NCBI RefSeq assembly: GCF_026191675.1
Contig: NZ_JAKRRY010000003.1
Location: 62,001-126,000, forward strand
Source: Vibrio qingdaonensis
GTDB lineage: Bacteria; Pseudomonadota; Gammaproteobacteria; Enterobacterales; Vibrionaceae
DNA length: 64,000 nt
Direction of reading: 5' to 3'
Shown one piece after another: positions 1 to 8,889 of this stretch (positions within the stretch are counted from its first letter, which is position 1; every line of letters starts with the position of its first letter). A program made the position numbers and the translations under genes. Below the pieces are notes generated by a model. It saw only the letters and a program-made list of their open reading frames with translations, was not told where the DNA came from and did no database searches.

Positions 1-129
1 GGTCGGGAGATTTGTCTGACTCGTGAGCGAGTTCGCCAGATTCAGGTGGAAGGTCTACGCCGTCTAAGAGATATTTTGATTAAGCAAGGTCTCAACATGG
101 AGTCGCTATTCAACTTCAATGATGACTAA
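1..129 (+). CDS. rpoS: RNA polymerase sigma factor RpoS, C-terminal end only
   Basis: The window opens inside this gene; the last 42 codons are present and end in TAA. The translation contains [17 protein letters not shown] followed by a tail ending ESLFNFNDD. This is the helix-turn-helix of sigma region 4.2, which contacts the -35 element, plus the characteristic RpoS tail. RpoS is the stationary-phase and general-stress sigma factor. The tail ([12 protein letters not shown]...) separates it from RpoD and RpoH. A strong terminator follows 20 bases after the stop, so nothing downstream is co-transcribed. In V. cholerae I recall mutS following rpoS; here a convergent SH3-domain gene follows instead. 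Identification is firm although only the end is visible. Confidence 0.9.
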   Translation, partial: GREICLTRERVRQIQVEGLRRLRDILIKQGLNMESLFNFNDD

Positions 130-147
130 ATGAAGAGATAGAGAAAT

Positions 148-177
148 AAAAAAACCGCCGAAAGGCGGTTTTTTTAT
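148..177. terminator. bidirectional intrinsic terminator between rpoS and the SH3-domain gene
   Basis: A-run, stem AACCGCC / GGCGGTT with loop GAAA, then a run of seven T. It has A/T tracts on both sides and lies between two convergent genes, so it can serve both. Confidence 0.9.
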
Positions 178-188
178 TTCATAGAATA

Positions 189-800
189 CTATTTCCAGCC
201 GTTTGGACTTTTACGACGACGTGGAATGATATGCGGAAGAATTAAGCCGAGTAGTAGCCCGATACCCGCCACACCACCACCATACATAAAGTATTTAAGT
301 AGTAGGTCTTCTTTTTGTGTGTCGAGTTTGGCTCTTAGCTCACGAATCTCTGTTTGCGACGTGGTTAACTGATGATTAATGTCTGAGTAGTTTTGTTCTA
401 GCTCAGCAATCTGTTTGTTACGTGCATCTAATGAACTTGCTAAGCCTTCTTGTTCGCTATCTGCCGTTTCACGAGCATTGGCAAGCTGGCTTTTTACTTC
501 TGTTAGTTCTTTTTCAAGACGAGGCAAACGTACCGCCATGCTTTCCTGCGTGGTGACAAACTTAGTTTCAACCCAACCTTTACGTCCACGTGCATCTAGC
601 ACCTGAGAAAAGCCAGAGCTGCGGTTGGTCGACAGTAGCTTCACTTTGTCACCAGCATTGATGCTGCCGACGATGCGATATTCGTTGCTTGGTCCAGAGT
701 GGATATAAGTAAATAGTTTGTCGGCAATATAGCGTTCCTGAGCGAATGCGGCAGGTACTACAAACATTGATACTAAGATCATGCTGATCAGTTTTTTCAC
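189..800 (-). CDS. TIGR04211 family SH3 domain / coiled-coil membrane protein (YgiM-like)
   Basis: 203 residues. A signal peptide (residues 1-20, ending AFA) leads to a bacterial SH3 domain at about 22-85 (YIHSGPSNEYRIVGSINAGD, then GRKGWVETKFV). A long coiled coil follows at about 90-165, then one membrane span at about 170-190 (GGGVAGIGLLLGLILPHII) and a short basic tail RRRKSPNGWK. Such proteins sit in the inner membrane with the SH3 and coiled-coil parts in the periplasm, and their biochemical role is unknown. The neighbour upstream on the same strand is the phosphate permease, separated by its own hairpin, so the two are probably independent transcripts. Domain order and length match the family; function is not inferred. 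Confidence 0.85.
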   Translation of the reverse strand: MKKLISMILVSMFVVPAAFAQERYIADKLFTYIHSGPSNEYRIVGSINAGDKVKLLSTNRSSGFSQVLDARGRKGWVETKFVTTQESMAVRLPRLEKELTEVKSQLANARETADSEQEGLASSLDARNKQIAELEQNYSDINHQLTTSQTEIRELRAKLDTQKEDLLLKYFMYGGGVAGIGLLLGLILPHIIPRRRKSPNGWK

Positions 801-934
801 GATAAGTCCCTTCAGTCTTTCAATGGGGATTAATGATAGTGTGCGTCGACCATTGTCTTACGCGGACACACTCAAATTGTAAACTTTTAAGAATGGGCAA
901 ATAGTATGAATTTTCTGTACGTGGTGCAACTAAG

Positions 935-955
935 AAGGGAGGCTTAGCCTCCCTT
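935..955 (-). terminator. hairpin downstream of the phosphate permease
   Basis: Perfect 9-bp stem AAGGGAGGC / GCCTCCCTT with a 3-base loop, 65 bases after the pit stop codon. The T-tract on the minus strand is poor (CTTAG), so termination may be partial. Confidence 0.6.
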
Positions 956-1019
956 TATTTGCATTTGAGTCAAATATGACGTGAGGTTCACATCTCCCTG
1001 ACTTTATGGTTTGTGTGCG

Positions 1020-2282
1020 TTAACCAGCAAATGATGCTTGAATTGCGTAAAAGAACACAACAGCAAGTAATGCACCTGCAGGTAGCGTCACAATCCAAGA
1101 TGCGACGATGTTGCGAACAACACCTAAGTTAAGCGCCCCGATACCACGAGCAAAACCAACACCTAATACCGCACCAACCAAAGTTTGGGTGGTTGAGATT
1201 GGCAAGCCAGTACCAGATGCTAGAACAACAGTACACGCGGTTGCTAGTTGCGCGGCAAAGCCTCGGCTTGGCGTTAATTCAGTAATACCAGTCCCCACGG
1301 TTGCCATTACTTTATGACCCATGGTCGCAAGACCAACCACGATACCAAAACCACCTAATGGAAGAATCCACCATGCGATAGAGCTCTTTGTGGTAATTTC
1401 GCCCATGTGCTCAACAGTAGAGACAACGGCAGAAAGAGGGCCAATCGCATTGGCTACATCGTTAGAGCCGTGTGCAAATGCCATCGCACACGCTGTGATA
1501 ACCATTAATACGCTGAAGATACCTTCTACGCCACTAAAGCCATGGTCTTCTTCACGGTTAGCAAACTTACGCTGGATGTACAGGTAACCAGATACCATTA
1601 CAGCAGACGAAACGATCGCCGCCCAGAGCCATGCTTCACCGTTAGAAAGGTGCAAACCAACGTGCTTTAGGCCTTTTTTAATCGTAACTAGTGCGATGAC
1701 CATTGTAGTAATGAACATATAAACTGGAACGAAACGCTTAGCGTTCAATAGCGGTTTTTCTGTATCAAAAATCAGTCGTTGTGCACTAACAAAAATCAAG
1801 TAGGCAAAGAAACCGGAAATAACAGGTGTCACCACCCAGCTACCAACGATACCTTTTACTGAGCCCCAGTCCACCGCTTCTGTACCGACAGAAATACAGG
1901 CGAAACCAATGATCGCACCGATAATAGAGTGTGTTGTCGATACCGGCCAACCCATGTATGACGCAAGTAATAGCCATGTACCTGCAGCAAGTAGCGCAGA
2001 CATCATGCCATAGACTAAAACGTCAGGTTGATGGACAAACAATGAAGTATCGATAACGCCTTTACGGATAGTATCTGTTACTTCACCACCTGCAAGATAT
2101 GCACCGGCAAATTCGAAGATCATCGCAATGATGATTGCTTGCTTAACTGTTAAAGCTTTAGAGCCAACAGAAGTACCCATTGCATTGGCAACATCATTTG
2201 CACCAATACCGATAGCCATTAGGAAACCGAATAAAGCTGCAACAATAATTAGGATAGTGCCGTAGTTTGCAAGAATATCCAT
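1020..2282 (-). CDS. pitA: inorganic phosphate transporter, PiT family
   Basis: 420 residues, almost wholly hydrophobic, with about ten membrane spans. It carries the duplicated PiT signature: GANDVANAMGTSVGS near residue 27 and HGSNDVANAIGPLSAVV near 270. The paired Asn-Asp residues are typical of the family. PiT carriers import phosphate, usually as a metal-phosphate complex, with protons or sodium at the inner membrane. The upstream gene on the same strand (2402-3082) encodes a DUF47/PhoU-like protein. This pairing is a recurring two-gene unit in which the partner is thought to modulate the carrier. The gap between them is 119 bases without a clear terminator, so an operon is likely. The symbol pitA is by family; sodium versus proton coupling cannot be read from the sequence. 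Confidence 0.9.
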   Translation of the reverse strand: MDILANYGTILIIVAALFGFLMAIGIGANDVANAMGTSVGSKALTVKQAIIIAMIFEFAGAYLAGGEVTDTIRKGVIDTSLFVHQPDVLVYGMMSALLAAGTWLLLASYMGWPVSTTHSIIGAIIGFACISVGTEAVDWGSVKGIVGSWVVTPVISGFFAYLIFVSAQRLIFDTEKPLLNAKRFVPVYMFITTMVIALVTIKKGLKHVGLHLSNGEAWLWAAIVSSAVMVSGYLYIQRKFANREEDHGFSGVEGIFSVLMVITACAMAFAHGSNDVANAIGPLSAVVSTVEHMGEITTKSSIAWWILPLGGFGIVVGLATMGHKVMATVGTGITELTPSRGFAAQLATACTVVLASGTGLPISTTQTLVGAVLGVGFARGIGALNLGVVRNIVASWIVTLPAGALLAVVFFYAIQASFAG

Positions 2283-2401
2283 TGTAATACCTAGTTTTGT
2301 TTCATAACAAGCGGAGCAGTTTTAAGACGCGGGCAACACTTAAGCATTGCATACAGCGCCTAATATCAATTTCGCTCTTTGTTATTTAGTTAACGTATGA
2401 T

Positions 2402-3082
2402 TTAAGACCGCGAAAGCATGAGTTCAAGTCGAGCACCAACGCGCTGAGCTTGATCTGCAATGCCACCGATCCATTCAAGAATCTTATAAAGGAACATGAT
2501 ATCAATTGGGTTGTGATCATGTTCAATCGCCATGAGTTGTTGGCGAAGTTGAATCTGCATCGCGTCGGTATCATCTTCGATGATGTCGAGCTGATGAATC
2601 ATTTCGGCTACAAGTGTTACCTCACGACCTTTAAACCCTGTTTCTAGTAGCTCATCTAACTCATTAATGACTTTTTGAGCTTGATTCGCTGCATCGAGAC
2701 AACGTTTTACATAGGCGATGAAGTTATCTTGCATCGGGGTAGGGATGACAAGTTGTCGACCGTAAACACGGCCTGCAATGTCTTTTGCTAGGTTGGCAAG
2801 TTTGTCTTGCTGTGTCAGTAGCTCAAGCATATCGCTACGATCTACAGGCAAGAACAATCCGCGAGGAAGCTTTAAGCGAATCTCACGCTTTAATACATCC
2901 GCCTCTTTCTCTAAGTGAGAAATCTGCGCACGGATCTCGGCTGCTTTCTCCCAATCACCTTGAAAACTGGTTTCAAAGAAATTGACAAGATGTGAGCAAC
3001 ACTCTGTTACGCACACAACGTGGCGTTGCAAAGGTTTAATAGGGGACTTTGCAAATAACCCCATAATTGTATTCACTGGCAT
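2402..3082 (-). CDS. TIGR00153/DUF47 family PhoU-like protein, Pit accessory
   Basis: 226 residues, soluble and mostly helical, starting MPVNTIMGLFAKSPIKPL. The motif EIRAQISHLEKEADVLKREIRLKLP and the later EVTLVAEMIHQLDIIEDDTDAMQIQLR are typical of DUF47, a relative of the phosphate regulator PhoU. DUF47 genes almost always stand directly upstream of a PiT phosphate permease, as here, and are believed to adjust its activity. The ATG at 3082 was chosen because the family starts at this point. The gene is divergent from ygiF, with about 200 bases of shared upstream DNA. No recognisable Pho box was found there, only a short dyad CACCAT-ATC-ATGGTG at 3122-3136. Confidence 0.85.
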   Translation of the reverse strand: MPVNTIMGLFAKSPIKPLQRHVVCVTECCSHLVNFFETSFQGDWEKAAEIRAQISHLEKEADVLKREIRLKLPRGLFLPVDRSDMLELLTQQDKLANLAKDIAGRVYGRQLVIPTPMQDNFIAYVKRCLDAANQAQKVINELDELLETGFKGREVTLVAEMIHQLDIIEDDTDAMQIQLRQQLMAIEHDHNPIDIMFLYKILEWIGGIADQAQRVGARLELMLSRS

Positions 3083-3287
3083 GGTTGTCTAACCTAAAAA
3101 ATATAACCTGAAATAAACATACACCATATCATGGTGAAATGTTAAGCGATGGCTATAAAGGCGCGCATGTTAACCCATTAAAAGTCTGATTTAAACTGTT
3201 TTAGATCATGAATTGGGTGATATTTGTCACTTGCCGATTTTGGGAATTGACCATATCCTGTTGTCAGTGTCCTTGAAAGGTATAACT

Positions 3288-4805
3288 ATGGAAACCGAGA
3301 TAGAACTGAAGTTTTTTGTTTCACCTGATTTTTCAGAAACTTTACGAAATAAAATCTCAGAAACAAAAGTACTTCAGCACAGTTGTCGTGAGTTAGGAAA
3401 CACTTACTTCGATACACCAGACAACTGGCTGCGCCAACACGATATTGGCCTACGCATTCGCCGATTTGATGATGTCTTTGTACAAACGGTGAAGACATCA
3501 GGTCGAGTTGTAGCGGGGCTGCATCAACGTCCAGAATTTAACGCCGAACACACTTCTAATGAACCTGAATTGACTTTACATCCGCTCGACATTTACCCAC
3601 AAGGTAAAAATGTTGAAACATTGCAGTCAGAACTCATTGCCATCTTTTCAACAGACTTTACCCGTGAGCAGTGGCTGATTGGCATGCCTGACGGTAGTCA
3701 AGTCGAAGTGGCGTTTGATCAGGGGCTCGTGTCTTCCGGTGAGCGTAGTTATCCTATTTGTGAAGTAGAACTTGAGCTTAAATCGGGGCAAACCGATGCG
3801 TTATTTACGCTGGCTCGTGCATTTTGTGAGTCTGGTGGCATTCGTCTTGGTAATTTAAGCAAAGCGGCGCGTGGCTATCGTTTAGCGCAAGGCTACGAAG
3901 GTGACGAAGTGAAACCTCTGGCGCTGGTTGATACGGTTGAATCGGATACGGTTGAAACCTGCTTCATTAATTCCTTAGAACATGCTTTAGAGCATTGGCA
4001 TTACCACGAACAAATCTATACTGAGCATGAATCGATAGAAGCGCTGCATGAGATTAGCCATTCGATTAGCCTGATTCGCCAAATTCTGACGGTCTATGGT
4101 GGCATTGTCCCACGCCGCGCGAGTGCAATAGTGCGTCAAGAGCTGAAGTGGCTTGAAGAAGAGTTAACATGGCTCAAGCGTTATGATCACTTAGAAGGGT
4201 TACTGGAAGATAAAGGGCATGTATTAAGAAAGCTTGATGCACGTAAATTCTTAGTATCAGAACTTAAAGACACGCAAGCGGAACTTCCCGATCGAGAAGA
4301 AACCTTGAAACTGATTCACTCTGCGCGTTATGCAGGCCTATTACTTGATCTTAGTCGCTGGATTTTATCAAGGGGTTGGCAACCGTTCCTAGATGAAAAA
4401 GCTCGTGAAAAAATGCAACAACCGATTAAGCCTTTTGCTGTGAATCAGCTTTCTCGAACTTGGGCTGAATTAGTTGAAGCCTTTCCCGTAGAAAAAATGC
4501 TGACGCGTCAAGATTACCTCGAACAGCAATATCGATTAATGCGTAATCTATACTCCGGTGTAGGCTTTGCCATCCTATTCGACGTAGAAGAGCGTAATAG
4601 CTTCAGGCTGCCGTGGGCAGACTTACTGCAAGGCATTGATGACCTGTTGATGTTAGAGCTCTTAGAGGCGCTGATTGAGCGCTTAGAAGGCGATGAAAAA
4701 GAGCAACTAGGACGTTGGCTTAGTCGTCAAGAAAGCTCGATCTTGCATGCAATGGAGCAAACCAGACAGATTAGTATGGAAGTTGAACCTTACTGGCAGC
4801 CATAA
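3288..4805 (+). CDS. ygiF: CYTH-CHAD inorganic triphosphatase YgiF
   Basis: 505 residues from the ATG at 3288. An upstream in-frame start would add 25 unlike residues, and GAAAGG at 3275-3280 is well placed for 3288. The protein opens METEIELKFFV, with the ExExK motif (E4, E6, K8) that defines the CYTH tunnel fold. The CYTH domain runs to about residue 200 (RIRRFDD, EVELELKSG), and the rest is a helical CHAD domain with many His and Arg residues (HEISHSISLIRQIL; RRASAIVRQELKWL). CYTH enzymes of this type hydrolyse inorganic triphosphate with a divalent metal, and CHAD domains bind polyphosphate. Its place beside a phosphate transporter unit is suggestive. In E. coli the protein is about 430 residues and is followed by glnE; here glnE is not next door. 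Confidence 0.85.
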   Translation: METEIELKFFVSPDFSETLRNKISETKVLQHSCRELGNTYFDTPDNWLRQHDIGLRIRRFDDVFVQTVKTSGRVVAGLHQRPEFNAEHTSNEPELTLHPLDIYPQGKNVETLQSELIAIFSTDFTREQWLIGMPDGSQVEVAFDQGLVSSGERSYPICEVELELKSGQTDALFTLARAFCESGGIRLGNLSKAARGYRLAQGYEGDEVKPLALVDTVESDTVETCFINSLEHALEHWHYHEQIYTEHESIEALHEISHSISLIRQILTVYGGIVPRRASAIVRQELKWLEEELTWLKRYDHLEGLLEDKGHVLRKLDARKFLVSELKDTQAELPDREETLKLIHSARYAGLLLDLSRWILSRGWQPFLDEKAREKMQQPIKPFAVNQLSRTWAELVEAFPVEKMLTRQDYLEQQYRLMRNLYSGVGFAILFDVEERNSFRLPWADLLQGIDDLLMLELLEALIERLEGDEKEQLGRWLSRQESSILHAMEQTRQISMEVEPYWQP

Positions 4806-4857
4806 TTACACATGACACATCAAGGTGTGTCATTAACAGTGATAACCCTGGTATCAG

Positions 4858-4888
4858 AAAGAGAGGCCCTTAGCGGCCTCTCTTTTTA
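4858..4888. terminator. bidirectional terminator between ygiF and the K+ channel
   Basis: Stem AAAGAGAGGCC / GGCCTCTCTTT with loop CTTAGC, followed by T5. It sits between convergent genes and touches the stop codon of the channel gene. A second small hairpin GACACA / TGTGTC lies at 4814-4831. Confidence 0.85.
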
Positions 4889-5647
4889 TTTATCTCGACG
4901 TTCTAGTTTATGTTCTATTTGATTGATGCGATGCATAATCACCTCTTGTTGATTGAGTATTTTCTGCAATTGGACTTCGGTGTGTTTTGAGCGACGCTCG
5001 TCTGAGGAACTCGGAGAAGAAAGCAAAGAGGTGATTAGGCCAGATGTCATACCAAATAGTCCTACGCCACAAATAATGATACCTGCAGCAAGAACCTTCC
5101 CAAAAGCGGTGACCGGATAATGATCACCGTAGCCAACGGTCGAGACGGTGACAAACGCCCACCAAACAGCGTCGCCAATATGGGTGATATTCGCGCGCGG
5201 ATCCGAGCTTTCCGCCAAAAGCATCATCCCTGCCCCTGCGGTAATTAATACGAACAGTACCAGTAGAATCGACACGAGTGTTGTTTCATGTCGATTGCGT
5301 GCGAGTTGGTTAAGCATCGCCTCACCAGAGCGGATGACTAAGATAACGCGGAAGATATGAAACAGTCGGGCGAAACGCAGCGGTTCGATGAGCGGGATAC
5401 TAGCGATAAAATCAATCCAGTGCGTTTTCATATATTGCATACGATCTGTGGAGCGGATCAGATCCACAGTAAGTTGCAGTATAAATAAACTACAGATAAT
5501 AAAGTCCAGGCCGATAAGAATGGTACGACCGCTTGCATTAATGGGTGCAAAAAGAAGGGCGGATATCACAATTAATGCCATAAATGACAAGAAAAGTGAC
5601 AATAGACTCAATGGCTTAGTTTCAGTTTTGATATCATCGTCTTTCAT
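4886..5647 (-). CDS. potassium channel of the voltage-gated ion channel superfamily
   Basis: 253 residues. The selectivity filter TVGYGD is at residues 170-175, preceded by the pore helix WWAFVTVS, so this is a K+ channel. Hydrophobic segments at about 13-36, 43-64, 78-106, 122-145 and 185-207 suggest a shortened sensor-type bundle plus the two pore helices. An Arg-containing helix (RFARLFHIFRVILVIRSG, 91-108) resembles an S4 segment with few charges. The C-terminal 45 residues form a likely coiled coil (VQLQKILNQQEVIMHRINQIEHKLE) that may tetramerise the channel. There is no RCK or cyclic-nucleotide domain, so gating ligands are not evident. It is divergent from the chemoreceptor gene at 5780. 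Confidence 0.85.
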   Translation of the reverse strand: MKDDDIKTETKPLSLLSLFLSFMALIVISALLFAPINASGRTILIGLDFIICSLFILQLTVDLIRSTDRMQYMKTHWIDFIASIPLIEPLRFARLFHIFRVILVIRSGEAMLNQLARNRHETTLVSILLVLFVLITAGAGMMLLAESSDPRANITHIGDAVWWAFVTVSTVGYGDHYPVTAFGKVLAAGIIICGVGLFGMTSGLITSLLSSPSSSDERRSKHTEVQLQKILNQQEVIMHRINQIEHKLERRDK

Positions 5648-5779
5648 ACGAGGCTCGAATTAAATAGTTTTATTGCATGCGTGACTTGGCTCGAAGAGAA
5701 ACACGTTTGTGATTGAGTCATGTTGGCGCCAATGTTAGAGGGATACTCTAACTATATAATAAAGAATGGAGAACGAATA

Positions 5780-7036
5780 ATGACAACACTGGCATTTAAG
5801 CCTTGGGAGCGACTCATCACCGATGTTCGACTCGTACCGAAGATGTTGATGTTAATGGTATTTAGTACCTTGCTTCTAATTGGAAAGCAACTTTGGGATG
5901 CAAGTACGTTTTACGACTCTCTATTGGCTGCGACACAGAATGTGGCGATAGCGCAAGAGCACTATGAAGCGTATTTAGTGCAGGTGGTTTGGCAAACGGT
6001 CGTTATGATCGTGGTGTTCGTTACGTTATTACTCTTCGCCGCTAAAACTATGCTAAAGCAGACTCAATACTTGAACCTTGCCATTAAGCGAATGGCAGAC
6101 AAAGATCTGACCGTGCCAATTAATATGGACTGCAAGGATGAATATGGCGACGTCGCTAGAGAATTAGAGCGTACCCGAATTCAATTGCAAGATGTCATCA
6201 AAACTCAAGTCGTGACGTCTCAGGAATTATCATCATTAACTGAAATTATGACTTTAAGTATGTCTGAAACGAAAGAATCAGCACAAGAGGAGTTCCAGGA
6301 AATTGACCAGCTGGCGACAGCCATGAGTGAGATGACCTCAACCGTACAAACGGTCGCTGATCATGCACAAAATGCGTCGCAATTAACTGAGCAGGCGTCA
6401 GGACAGGCGGAAACTGGCCAGCGCTTTGTGCAAGGTACAGTGACTAAAATGAATGAGTTATCTAATGATATCTCAGCTTCTGCCGCAGCGGTTAATCAAG
6501 TAGAAGAGCGAGTCGAGTCTATTGGTAGTGTGGTTGGTACGATTCAAGGTATTTCTGAGCAGACGAACTTATTGGCATTAAATGCGGCGATTGAAGCGGC
6601 GCGTGCCGGTGAGGCAGGGCGAGGTTTTGCTGTGGTTGCTGACGAAGTACGCAATTTAGCACAGCGTACTCAGCAAGCGACGGTCGAAATCCAAGAGATG
6701 ATTTCTCATCTTCAGTCGAGTGCGAATTCTGCGGTTGAACTAATGGAAAAAAGTGTCGTTGAAGCCGCCGATGGCGTGGAGCTGGTTACCAATGCCGGAA
6801 GTGAACTGGATGGTATTGTGAATCAAGTGAATCAGATTAATGATATGAACTTCCAAATCGCGACGGCAGCAGGACAACAAAGCAGCGTTGCGGAAGAGAT
6901 GAATCAAAACCTCACCAACGTAAGAGAGCTAGTTGAAGCATCGGTTGTCGTGGTTACTGAATTGCTAGAAACGTCAGAAATGATGGAGAGTAACGCCGCA
7001 GAGTTAGATGGTAAGATTAAGTCATTCAAAGTTTAA
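5780..7036 (+). CDS. methyl-accepting chemotaxis protein with minimal periplasmic domain
   Basis: 418 residues from the ATG at 5780, which has GGAG 12 bases upstream. An earlier in-frame ATG at 5720 would put 20 polar residues before the protein and lacks a ribosome site. Two membrane spans (about 20-37 and 66-88) are separated by only about 28 residues, so there is no room for a dCache, sCache or four-helix ligand domain. A HAMP-like stretch follows ([17 protein letters not shown]), and then the long MCP coiled coil. Its conserved hairpin tip ([19 protein letters not shown], then [15 protein letters not shown]) contacts CheA and CheW. No C-terminal CheR pentapeptide is seen; the end is KIKSFKV. 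It may sense through the membrane, the short loop or a partner. Confidence 0.88.
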   Translation: MTTLAFKPWERLITDVRLVPKMLMLMVFSTLLLIGKQLWDASTFYDSLLAATQNVAIAQEHYEAYLVQVVWQTVVMIVVFVTLLLFAAKTMLKQTQYLNLAIKRMADKDLTVPINMDCKDEYGDVARELERTRIQLQDVIKTQVVTSQELSSLTEIMTLSMSETKESAQEEFQEIDQLATAMSEMTSTVQTVADHAQNASQLTEQASGQAETGQRFVQGTVTKMNELSNDISASAAAVNQVEERVESIGSVVGTIQGISEQTNLLALNAAIEAARAGEAGRGFAVVADEVRNLAQRTQQATVEIQEMISHLQSSANSAVELMEKSVVEAADGVELVTNAGSELDGIVNQVNQINDMNFQIATAAGQQSSVAEEMNQNLTNVRELVEASVVVVTELLETSEMMESNAAELDGKIKSFKV

Positions 7037-7076
7037 GGATGGCGGTTAGTGCGAGTCACTTGCGCGAACCATCAAT

Positions 7077-7113
7077 AAAAAACGCTCACAATATGTGAGC
7101 GTTTTTTTTATTT
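7077..7113. terminator. bidirectional terminator between the chemoreceptor gene and panC
   Basis: A-run, perfect 10-bp stem AACGCTCACA / TGTGAGCGTT with a 3-base loop, then T8. It lies between convergent genes; on the panC side it follows the tandem repeat. Confidence 0.9.
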
Positions 7114-7115
7114 TT

Positions 7116-7178
7116 CACTAAGCACTAAGCACTAAGCACTAAGCACTAAGCACTAAGCACTAAGCACTAAGCACTAAG
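7116..7178. repeat. (CACTAAG)9 perfect 7-bp tandem repeat
   Basis: Nine uninterrupted identical copies of CACTAAG (CTTAGTG on the minus strand). The copy at 7172-7178 overlaps the panC stop codon (TAG on the minus strand, 7174-7176) and part of its last Ala codon. The other eight copies lie between that stop and the shared terminator, so they would be in the 3' UTR of the panC transcript. Because the stop lies in the first copy read, copy-number changes would leave the protein unchanged. Perfect short repeats of this length are prone to slipped-strand copy variation. Confidence 0.97.
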
Positions 7179-8061
7179 CCGCAGGCTCAGCATCAGGTTC
7201 ATTACTGCTTTGAGCTAAATCCAGCACCTGATTATCAATTAATCGAGCTTGACCTAGGTAAGCTGACATCAAAATCACCGCCTGAGTGGATTCCTCATTA
7301 ATGACTTGCAGGCTTTGTGCATCACGGATAAATATCTCATCCGGTTGCAAGTCAGCGGCGCGCAATTGATCGTTCGCGTCCTCAATTATAGAAGCGTAAT
7401 CATCTCTTCCACCGCGTATCGCACTGCTGATCCAACGCATCGTTTTCGCAAGCACTGGTGCACGTTGGCGTTCATCCATGGTTAGATAGCCGTTACGAGA
7501 ACTCATGGCAAGACCATCCATCTCACGGACGGTAGGTACACCGATGATTTCAATATTCATCGCAAGATCATTGACCATTTGGCGAATGAGCGCGAGTTGC
7601 TGATAATCTTTTTCACCGAAGCAGGCCACATCAGGTTGAACGATGTTGAACAGCTTTGCCACGATAGTGGATACCCCACGGAAGTGACCTGGGCGAGACG
7701 CCCCTTCTAGCATCGAAGAGATGCCAGGGACTTCGACAAAGGTCTGCTTATCTAAGCCATGTGGATACATAATCTCAGGTGTCGGCGTGAACACCATGTC
7801 CACACCTTCCGCGCTGAGTTTACTCAAGTCCTCTTCTAGAGTTCGAGGGTAATTGTTGAGATCATCAGCGCGCTCAAACTGCATCGGATTGACAAAAATA
7901 CTTGCCACGACGATATCGGCTTGTTCACGTGCTTTGCTCACTAACGTCAAGTGACCTTCATGAAGGTTACCCATGGTTGGAACAAATGCAATTCGACGCT
8001 GCTCACGTTTAAATTGCGCGACTTGTTCTCTTAACTCTGCGATATCAGCAAAAGTATGCAT
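7174..8061 (-). CDS. panC: pantothenate synthetase
   Basis: 295 residues. PanC joins pantoate and beta-alanine using ATP, through pantoyl-adenylate, as the last step of vitamin B5 synthesis. The nucleotidyl-transferase motifs are clear: [11 protein letters not shown] (HIGH-type) near residue 29, GEKDYQQL near 150 and the KMSKS-like MSSRNGYL near 187. E. coli PanC is about 283 residues; the extra length is a polar tail ending [11 protein letters not shown] that runs into the tandem repeat. The gene starts 8 bases after the end of panB on the same strand, so the two are co-transcribed and give both committed steps of the pathway. No ribosome-site oddity was seen. Confidence 0.95.
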   Translation of the reverse strand: MHTFADIAELREQVAQFKREQRRIAFVPTMGNLHEGHLTLVSKAREQADIVVASIFVNPMQFERADDLNNYPRTLEEDLSKLSAEGVDMVFTPTPEIMYPHGLDKQTFVEVPGISSMLEGASRPGHFRGVSTIVAKLFNIVQPDVACFGEKDYQQLALIRQMVNDLAMNIEIIGVPTVREMDGLAMSSRNGYLTMDERQRAPVLAKTMRWISSAIRGGRDDYASIIEDANDQLRAADLQPDEIFIRDAQSLQVINEESTQAVILMSAYLGQARLIDNQVLDLAQSSNEPDAEPAA

Positions 8062-8069
8062 GATTCCCC

Positions 8070-8864
8070 CTAGGCAATCGTATGTGCGTCATCTGGGAAA
8101 GCCGCGCTTTCCACGTCCGCAATATATTTAGCAATCGCAAGACGCATGTCGCCAGTTTCAGCTAAGAAGTCTTTTGAAAATTTAGGCATGTAGTTAGCTG
8201 AAATGCCGAACATATCGTGCATCACAAGAATTTGTCCGTCGGTAACATTACCTGCACCAATACCAATAACAGGCACATCGAGCGCTTCAGTAATGCGTTT
8301 AGCCAGTTCCTGTGGAACGCATTCTAGTAAGACGATTTGTGCACCAGCTTCTTGCAACGCTAACGCATCACGCACCATTTGGTCGGCATTTTTTTGATCG
8401 CGACCTTGTACTTTGTAGCCACCAAAGATATTGACACTTTGAGGGGTGAGGCCTAAGTGTGCACAGACAGGAACCGCTCGTTCAGTCAACATTCGTACCG
8501 TGTCGATTAACCATTCACCACCTTCGAGCTTCACCATGTTGGCACCGGCTCGCATTAATTGAGCGGCGTTCTGACAGGCTTGCTCTGGTGTCGCGTAGCT
8601 CATAAATGGCATATCCGCCATCAGTAAGCAATTCGGGCTACCTGCGCGAACGCTGCGAGTGTGGTAAGCAATATCTTCAACCGTTACCGGTAAAGTATCG
8701 GTTTTGCCTTGTAATACCATGCCCAGAGAATCGCCAACGAGCAATACGGGCATGTTTTGGCTTTCAAATAGCCCTGAAAAGCTAGCATCGTACGCCGTTG
8801 ATGTAGCAAACTTTCGACCTTCTTGCTTCCACTTGATTAGGTCGTTGATGGTGATTTTTTTCAT
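8070..8864 (-). CDS. panB: 3-methyl-2-oxobutanoate hydroxymethyltransferase
   Basis: 264 residues, the standard length of the family. PanB transfers a hydroxymethyl group from methylene-tetrahydrofolate to alpha-ketoisovalerate to give ketopantoate. The start [20 protein letters not shown], the motif [13 protein letters not shown] (metal and substrate binding), [10 protein letters not shown] and VIGIGAG are all family hallmarks. It lies between folK and panC on the minus strand with gaps of 25 and 8 bases. folK makes folate, the one-carbon carrier that PanB uses, so the operon ties folate supply to pantothenate synthesis. ilvIH, also in this window, feeds the same ketoisovalerate pool. Confidence 0.95.
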   Translation of the reverse strand: MKKITINDLIKWKQEGRKFATSTAYDASFSGLFESQNMPVLLVGDSLGMVLQGKTDTLPVTVEDIAYHTRSVRAGSPNCLLMADMPFMSYATPEQACQNAAQLMRAGANMVKLEGGEWLIDTVRMLTERAVPVCAHLGLTPQSVNIFGGYKVQGRDQKNADQMVRDALALQEAGAQIVLLECVPQELAKRITEALDVPVIGIGAGNVTDGQILVMHDMFGISANYMPKFSKDFLAETGDMRLAIAKYIADVESAAFPDDAHTIA

Positions 8865-8889
8865 TATTTTATCCTTATTTGGGCGTTGG

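Noticed and set aside
3083..3287. Pho box before the phosphate transporter unit
   Set aside because: No pair of CTGTCAT-like repeats was found; only a 6-bp dyad is present, too weak to assign.
7116..7178. CRISPR array
   Set aside because: The repeats are 7 bp and contiguous without spacers, so this is a simple tandem repeat.
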